Assembly (NCBI RefSeq): GCF_000012945.1
Contig: NC_007509.1
Location: 992,001-1,056,000, forward strand
Reading direction: 5' to 3'
From: Burkholderia lata
GTDB lineage: Bacteria > Pseudomonadota > Gammaproteobacteria > Burkholderiales > Burkholderiaceae
DNA length: 64,000 nt
In this document: piece after piece, positions 58,899-64,000 of the stretch
Numbering within the stretch: the first letter of the stretch is position 1
Layout of the letters: the number at the start of each line of letters is the position of its first letter
Translations under genes and position numbers: made by a program
Notes under the pieces: model-generated
Told to the model about the DNA's origin: nothing
What the model saw: the letters and a program-made list of their open reading frames with translations, nothing else
Databases searched by the model: none

Positions 58899-61013
58899 AT
58901 GATTGGCGCCGTGATTGCGACAATGGCTGCCCGGAGACTGGAATTGCTCAAAAACTACCTCAACAAGGATGGTGTGGACCTCTTCGCCTCATTCAAGTCG
59001 GATGCGGATCGTGAGTGGACCTGGCGGGTGATAGAGTGCATACGCGAACGTTACCCCGATGCCGATCAGTGGACGACAGGTGGGCCAAACTATCAGTACA
59101 CCGACTTGCGATTCGGGCGACGCAAGTTCGGCCATTCAGCGTGGCGTGTCAGTTTTCGAATTCGGCTGAGGGCAGGACGACCTGCTTGTGAGCTTGCCAA
59201 GTGGCTCTGCAAGGGTTTGGCGAACCGTCCGGCGATGTCGCCTATGACGCATCCTGATTCGACCGCCATGAATCGCTGGCTCGACGAGTGGGCGCCGCGC
59301 ATCGCCCCCTACGCGAACGACTTGATAGGGGAAGGCTACCGTCCGTCGGACTACGGCACTTCAGCGTCTCCTGACATTGACCCGGACGAGTCCGATCCAA
59401 TCGAGCGGACGCCACGCGGTATGCATCCAGATGCCCGCCTTATGAACACCATTCTGTACGGTCCCCCGGGAACCGGCAAGACGTATGCCACGATTGACGA
59501 AACATTGCGCGTCTTGGATCCCGAGTTGCTGGCGCAGTATCCAGAGCCTGTCAGCAACGCTGCGGCTGACAATCTAAATCGACGTTCTGCGTTGAAGACA
59601 AGGTTCGACGAATTGGCTCAGGCCGGGCGCGTGCGCTTCGTCACCTTCCACCAAAGCTTCAGCTACGAGGACTTCGTGGAGGGAATACGTGCGGTTAGCC
59701 ACAGCAATGGACAAATCAGCTATCAAGTCGTTGACGGGGTGTTCAAGGCGCTGTGCGATCGGGCACGGGGGGCCGCCGCAACCAACACATCCGTCGAGAC
59801 CGAGCCGCCAATCAAACTCTCCGGACGCCGCATCTGGAAGATGTCTTTAGGTGCGGCTGAAGGCGATGACGCATACGTCTACGATGACTGCATCAAGCAA
59901 GGGATGGCGCTGCTGGGCTATGGTTACGCGCTCGACTACACCGGCTGCGTCTCACGAGCTGACGTCTCTGCACGGATGCGCGAACACGGGCATCAACCCG
60001 ATGTCAACGACTACGCCGCAACGGCGGTTAACATCTTCATAAACGTGATGAAGATGGGCGACCTGCTCGTCGTTACGGACGGGAATCTGAAGTTCCGGGC
60101 ACTTGGCGAGATCACGGGACCCTACCGACATATCGAACGGGAGGAAGGCGACGACTACAGGCAGAGCCGTGCTGTACGATGGCTACGGTCCTATGAGCCG
60201 TCCCTGGCCTTCGGTGAATTGATGAACAATCGCTTCAGCCAGATGACGCTTTATGAACTGCGTGACGGCTCAATCGACATGACGAAACTCGATGCCTTGC
60301 TGGCACCGGCGCCGCCACCGACTGGAGTCGACGCGACGCCTTATGTGTTGATCATTGACGAGATTAATCGGGGAAATGTGTCGCGTATCTTTGGCGAACT
60401 GATTACGCTCATCGAGCCCAGCAAACGGGCTGGCAATCCAGAAGCGTTGACGGTTACGTTGCCGTATTCGCAGACGCCATTCACGGTGCCGGACAATGTC
60501 TATCTGCTCGGTACGATGAACACGGCTGACCGCTCCCTAACGGGTCTGGATATCGCTTTGCGTCGACGCTTCACTTTCAGGGAAATGGCGCCCCGGCCAG
60601 ATTTTCTGGATGACGTAGACGTTGCCGGCGTCAACATCGGCCGAATGCTTGCGGTCATGAATGAGCGCATTGAGCTATTACTTGATCGCGACCACATGCT
60701 GGGCCACGCGTACTTCATGCCGCTGGCCGCCGAAGGTGGCAACACACTGGAGACGCTGGCTCGAATCTTCAGACATCAGGTATTTCCGCTGCTTCAGGAA
60801 TATTTCTTTGAGGATTGGGAGCGAATCATCTGGGTGTTGAACGATCATCGCAAGGCTGATGAATTGCGCTTCATCCGACAGCGCGGCGCGCCACTCGCAC
60901 AACTCTTTGGCGCGGAGCTGGTCGGCATGCTGCGCGAAAAACGTTGGGAAGTGAACACAAAAGCCTTCGATAACGTTGAAAGCTATGCGGGCATCCTGTC
61001 GACCGAAGCATGA
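58899..61013 (+). CDS. mcrB: McrB-like AAA+ GTPase of a type IV restriction system
   Basis: 704 aa. N-terminal domain (1-150) presumably reads modified DNA. The AAA+ motor has Walker A GPPGTGKT (188-195), Walker B IIDEINRGN (485-493) and the McrB GTP-specificity signature MNTADRS (540-546), then LDIALRRRFTF. Between residues about 311 and 430 there is an additional domain (IWKMSLGAAEGDDAYVYDDCI, LLGYGYALDYTG, MGDLLVVTDGNLKFRALGEI) with EVE/PUA-like character, a fold that binds modified bases. McrB forms hexamers that translocate DNA with McrC. ATG at 58923 (MAARRLEL) is an alternative start. Codon use is less GC-biased than in neighbouring operons. ATGA overlap with mcrC. Confidence 0.9.
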   Translation: MIGAVIATMAARRLELLKNYLNKDGVDLFASFKSDADREWTWRVIECIRERYPDADQWTTGGPNYQYTDLRFGRRKFGHSAWRVSFRIRLRAGRPACELAKWLCKGLANRPAMSPMTHPDSTAMNRWLDEWAPRIAPYANDLIGEGYRPSDYGTSASPDIDPDESDPIERTPRGMHPDARLMNTILYGPPGTGKTYATIDETLRVLDPELLAQYPEPVSNAAADNLNRRSALKTRFDELAQAGRVRFVTFHQSFSYEDFVEGIRAVSHSNGQISYQVVDGVFKALCDRARGAAATNTSVETEPPIKLSGRRIWKMSLGAAEGDDAYVYDDCIKQGMALLGYGYALDYTGCVSRADVSARMREHGHQPDVNDYAATAVNIFINVMKMGDLLVVTDGNLKFRALGEITGPYRHIEREEGDDYRQSRAVRWLRSYEPSLAFGELMNNRFSQMTLYELRDGSIDMTKLDALLAPAPPPTGVDATPYVLIIDEINRGNVSRIFGELITLIEPSKRAGNPEALTVTLPYSQTPFTVPDNVYLLGTMNTADRSLTGLDIALRRRFTFREMAPRPDFLDDVDVAGVNIGRMLAVMNERIELLLDRDHMLGHAYFMPLAAEGGNTLETLARIFRHQVFPLLQEYFFEDWERIIWVLNDHRKADELRFIRQRGAPLAQLFGAELVGMLREKRWEVNTKAFDNVESYAGILSTEA

Positions 61014-62347
61014 GCGCACGCACGCTGACCGTCCGTGAATTCGCTCGTTTAACGACGGGCGCTGTGCCCACGTCGCTAGATCAGGCGCAAGTTACGAACG
61101 CCGACTTCGAATGGCTATGCGAGATTTCGGCGCGTATGCGCGGGCGAACTGGCGCGCAGGTTCTGCATGTCGAAAGCCAGCGGTGGCTACGTCTGGACAA
61201 TTATGTCGGCGTACTCGAATCGCCTGGCGGCCTGCGTCTCGAGATCCTGCCCAAGCATGTAAGCCGCGCCGACAACCAGACTGTCGAACAGGCCCGAGCG
61301 TTACTGCGCCGCATGCTTGAAGTGGCAATGGAAATTACGCCGCGCGAAGGCGACGAGGCTACCCTTCAATGCTTTGATCACCCTATCACCGAATGGATGA
61401 TGCGACGGTTTCTACAGGCACTCGAGCATGTGATCAAACGAGGCATGAGACGCGACTATCTTCGTATCGAAGAAGAGCAGCGCTATTTGCGCGGCCAACT
61501 GAACATCGCAAAGCAAATGCGCGCGTCGCCTGCTCACGCCGATCTGCTGAACATCCGGTATGACGTGTTCTCGCCAGACCGTGCCGAGAACAGGCTACTC
61601 AAGTCCGGGTTGATACGCGTGAGCAAAAGCACCCGAGATGCCGATAACTGGCGCGTTGCCAATGAATTGCTGCACATCCTTCACGAGGTCCCTGCCAGTC
61701 GAAACGCGTCGGCGGATTTCCGGGCGTGGCGCACGGACCGCCTGATGGCGCATTACGTCCAGGCCAGGCCCTGGTGTCAGATCGTGTTGGGCGACCAGGT
61801 GCCGTTGGCGCTAACCGGTGAGACGCAAGGGATCAGTCTGCTGTTCCCCATGGAGAGGCTTTTCGAGCGTTACGTAGGCCACGCGTTACGCATACTTTTA
61901 CCTGTTCACTACCGACTGACGGAGCAAGGTTCGCGACATTGGCTCTGCAACCATGACGGCACCGGCATCTTCAAACTCAAGCCGGATTATTTGATCGAGG
62001 GCCCAGATGCTCCGAGGATCCTCGACGCCAAGTGGAAACTGATTGACGGAGCGGACCGTACCAACAACTATGGGCTTAAACAGGCCGATTTCTATCAACT
62101 CTATGCCTACGGCCAGAAGTATCTCGGTGGCGTTGGCGAATTGAATTTGATCTATCCGCGCACGCGGCAGTTCGAGGCGGCGCTGAAGCCATTCTATTTC
62201 ACTCCCGAGTTGCGCTTGCAAGTACTGCCGTTTGACCTAGACACTGCAACACTGCATGGCCTGAATTGGCTTGCGCCGGACTCTGAATTTCCCCCCAGTT
62301 ATTTAGATTTGCAAGCCTATCCGCCCGGGGAGGCTGCTTACCGGTGA
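61010..62347 (+). CDS. mcrC: McrC-like nuclease subunit
   Basis: 445 aa. N-terminal part (about 1-130) is the McrBC-C beta-rich region; RGMRRDYLRIEEEQRYLRGQLNIAKQM and FDVFSPDRAENRLLKSGL-like segments follow. The PD-(D/E)xK nuclease site is LKPDYLI (Asp about 325) and ILDAKWK (Asp339, Lys341). It supplies DNA cleavage to the McrB motor, restricting phage or plasmid DNA with modified cytosines. Translationally coupled to mcrB. Confidence 0.92.
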   Translation: MSARTLTVREFARLTTGAVPTSLDQAQVTNADFEWLCEISARMRGRTGAQVLHVESQRWLRLDNYVGVLESPGGLRLEILPKHVSRADNQTVEQARALLRRMLEVAMEITPREGDEATLQCFDHPITEWMMRRFLQALEHVIKRGMRRDYLRIEEEQRYLRGQLNIAKQMRASPAHADLLNIRYDVFSPDRAENRLLKSGLIRVSKSTRDADNWRVANELLHILHEVPASRNASADFRAWRTDRLMAHYVQARPWCQIVLGDQVPLALTGETQGISLLFPMERLFERYVGHALRILLPVHYRLTEQGSRHWLCNHDGTGIFKLKPDYLIEGPDAPRILDAKWKLIDGADRTNNYGLKQADFYQLYAYGQKYLGGVGELNLIYPRTRQFEAALKPFYFTPELRLQVLPFDLDTATLHGLNWLAPDSEFPPSYLDLQAYPPGEAAYR

Positions 62348-62762
62348 TTCGATACACGCGAAGTCAGACCGTCACCTTCTGGGGTTCCTTTACATCCCGC
62401 GTCCTCCGCCGTATGGAAAACGTCACATACGGAACACGCTAGTAGCAGTAGCGAAGTAGGCATGGATGACATTTATGCGCTAGAGAACAGCCGTTCCTGG
62501 AATGCTGACGTGAAGGACCGCAACGGGTCGGTATCCGCTAGTCGGCCGCCACTGGATACCAACCGGCCGGGTTCGGCCATCATGCGACGGTCGCGAGAGA
62601 TGCTAGCCGATCATTCGAGCGGCAGCCGCATCTCCATAGCGGCCATCCATCCGATCTCTCAAGATTGGCGGGCGGCTAGCCGGATAGGGATTCTGGTCGA
62701 ATGCTGGTCGCAGAGAAGAGCCCTGATATCCTGCATGGGTCGGGTACTGGGCCATCCTCCTC
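62348..62762. other. 415-bp region between mcrC and the next gene
   Basis: No confident gene; a 102-codon frame (62462-62770) lacks codon bias. CCGTATG-N10-CATACGG at 62409-62432 is a perfect 7-bp hairpin about 60 bp after the mcrC stop and may end that transcript. GCTAGCCG-type repeats occur at 62602 and 62672. Confidence 0.4.
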
Positions 62763-63881
62763 ATGTTTGACGAATTCGTGTTGCAGTTGACGCTCTCGAT
62801 GACCGGGAAGCGGCCCGGACCGCTATTTTCGGCCGCGACTGGGCTGCCAGTGCGAACTGGCCGGAAATTACTCGCTTATCCTAATGGGGCAGAGAAAATT
62901 CGTGGGGCGATCGTCGCAGAATATGCTCGCGCGAATAAGTGCTTGATAGACGAGGCAGTGCGGCACTTTGACCGGTTTCCGGGCACACGTGCGCAGTGGC
63001 CGTCCCCTCTGGCCGATTGTGTTGCACTTACTCCACGATATGACCCGAAGCTTGGCAACTATGCTCGCTCGCTGAAACTGAGTCGCGAGTTAGATGAATG
63101 TGCGGCAACATTCAGGCGCTTGCGCGAGCTCGATGATGGTTTCGCAAAATTTCGGGAATTTCTGCTCGAAACCGACTACGTAACGGCCTCGTTTTTCCGG
63201 GATTTGAACGAGGACAATGTCGACGTTCCGCGACTCTGGTCGGCGTTTCTGGAATCGCATAGTTGGGAAGATGCGGATGAGCCTCTACGCGCTTTCGGCC
63301 TGAATGCCATCATGGATTGGTTAGCATGTTGGGACCTTGAATTCTGTATGGACTGGATCCCCAGGCTGACGCCGAATCCACTATTCACGCTTGTCGTGCC
63401 GTTCGTATCGCCGGAAGTGCTGGAGCAGAGGACGACGACTCTAAATGGGATGCGGGGCTGGTATCGGTTGCCTGTTGCGCGGCTTATCGATATCACTTCC
63501 GTATTGGCAAGCGGCGTTCTGAGCAGATCTATCCCCAAGCGAAAGCCATTTCTCGGAACTTTTGCCGTGTGGGCCAAAGTCACACCGCAATGGCTCGCGA
63601 ATCTGCGGACTGGCGAGCGCAAACTCACGTTGCGGTATTTCTCCGACATGTGGGAAAACGCAGTGGGCGATAAAGGCTCGGATATCGGCGCGCCCATCCC
63701 GCTGTTCGTGGCAGCCCATGCATTTACCGTACTGTGCGTCCGACAAAATGGGTCTCGCGTTGCCCAAATCGTAACTGTGGATGTAGACCGATACCGGGCG
63801 ATGTGGAACAGGCATCTGGATGCGGCAATTGCGGCGGGTGCCAAGCCTGGCACCCGTCCGTGGCCGCTGGTTTTGCAATAG
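62763..63881 (+). CDS. Unrecognised protein beside McrBC
   Basis: 372 aa from MFDEFVLQLTLSMTGKRPG. Soluble, no signal peptide or membrane helix. Visible segments include GLPVRTGRKLLAYPNGAEKIRGAIVAEYARANKC, LRELDDGFAKFREFLLETDY and a Trp-rich centre (IMDWLACWDLEFCMDWIP). I do not recognise a family and see no nuclease, ATPase or methylase motif. Base composition matches the less GC-rich mcrBC genes, so it probably arrived with them and could be an accessory defence gene; that is context only. Confidence 0.75.
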   Translation: MFDEFVLQLTLSMTGKRPGPLFSAATGLPVRTGRKLLAYPNGAEKIRGAIVAEYARANKCLIDEAVRHFDRFPGTRAQWPSPLADCVALTPRYDPKLGNYARSLKLSRELDECAATFRRLRELDDGFAKFREFLLETDYVTASFFRDLNEDNVDVPRLWSAFLESHSWEDADEPLRAFGLNAIMDWLACWDLEFCMDWIPRLTPNPLFTLVVPFVSPEVLEQRTTTLNGMRGWYRLPVARLIDITSVLASGVLSRSIPKRKPFLGTFAVWAKVTPQWLANLRTGERKLTLRYFSDMWENAVGDKGSDIGAPIPLFVAAHAFTVLCVRQNGSRVAQIVTVDVDRYRAMWNRHLDAAIAAGAKPGTRPWPLVLQ

Positions 63882-63896
63882 CCCGCGTCGAGTCGC

Positions 63897-64000
63897 TTAT
63901 TTCTTGCCGCCAGTCGGTTTTCCGGTACTGCGAGCGGCTGTAGACGTGGCACGGGCAGCAAAGCTTCCAGGGGCGACCTTCCCCCCATTGGCTCGAGCCG
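63897..64000 (-). CDS. C-terminal fragment of a protein with basic, Ala/Thr/Gly-rich tail (runs off the right edge)
   Basis: The last 34 codons of a minus-strand gene, ending TGKPTGGKK before TAA; the visible part (ARANGGKVAPGSFAARATST...) is a low-complexity basic tail. Too little to assign a family. Convergent with the unrecognised gene at 62763, with 15 bp between stops. Confidence 0.6.
   Translation of the reverse strand, partial: ARANGGKVAPGSFAARATSTAARSTGKPTGGKK

Noticed and set aside
62462-62770. 102-aa frame between mcrC and the next gene
   Set aside because: No ribosome site or codon bias; overlaps the start of a better gene.

Overview
The window looks like a Burkholderia cepacia complex replicon, probably the third replicon (pC3). 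Coding DNA is very GC-rich with strong third-position bias, and genes are packed with ATGA/GTGA overlaps. The best recognisable landmark is a large lipid-type biosynthetic cluster beside a LysR regulator. From memory this arrangement matches the shvR-afc region of B. cenocepacia (ShvR regulator and antifungal 'afc' genes). Species and replicon are inferences; the gene families are read from the sequence.

Layout. (1) 1-3222: accessory genes: an azoreductase/YceI pair divergent from a LysR regulator, then a small H-NS-like protein and an unusually short FlhD-like protein. (2) 3580-21236: an exopolysaccharide locus. The plus strand carries GalU, a PAP2 phosphatase, a Wzy-like polymerase and a secreted Asp-box (sialidase-fold) protein. 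The minus strand carries WbaP-like initiating transferase, Wza, Wzb, Wzc, Wzx, a KpsS-like Kdo transferase, an acetyltransferase, two glycosyltransferases and all four Kdo-supply enzymes (KdsA, KdsC, KdsB, KdsD). The two arms converge on a perfect 10-bp stem terminator at 7806-7832. The enzyme count fits a Kdo-containing, O-acetylated four-sugar repeat exported by the Wzx/Wzy route. (3) 22046-27119: a GlxA/AraC-type regulator, an MHS-family transporter and an alpha/beta hydrolase, separated by long non-coding, relatively AT-rich DNA.

(4) 27324-54978: the afc-like cluster. The LysR gene (probable shvR) is followed by an AT-rich gap. Two minus-strand genes (soluble diiron acyl desaturase-like protein and membrane desaturase) diverge from a run of 22 plus-strand genes plus one 80-aa orphan. 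These encode a fatty acyl-AMP ligase, an acyl carrier protein, three KAS III-like proteins, two acyl-CoA dehydrogenase-like proteins, a second diiron protein, a PLP decarboxylase paired with an AMP-ligase, a citrate-synthase-like protein, a methyltransferase, a 2-oxoglutarate oxygenase, an FAD-linked oxidase, two ABC exporters, a LolA-like periplasmic protein and an outer-membrane barrel. The logic is activation of a fatty acid onto an ACP, desaturation/oxidation, joining to a small polar acid or amine head group, and export through both membranes. The divergent promoter holds a 6-11-6 LysR-type inverted repeat. This is the most interesting system in the window; as far as I know its product has no settled structure.

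(5) 55077-58100: a TRAP transporter (DctP-Q-M) with a perfect 17-bp GntR-like operator. (6) 58899-63881: an McrBC restriction system whose McrB carries an extra domain inside the AAA+ module, followed by an unrecognised gene. This segment has visibly less biased base composition than its neighbours and is probably a transferred defence insertion. The window ends inside a minus-strand gene. No tRNA, rRNA, CRISPR array, IS element or phage gene was recognised.
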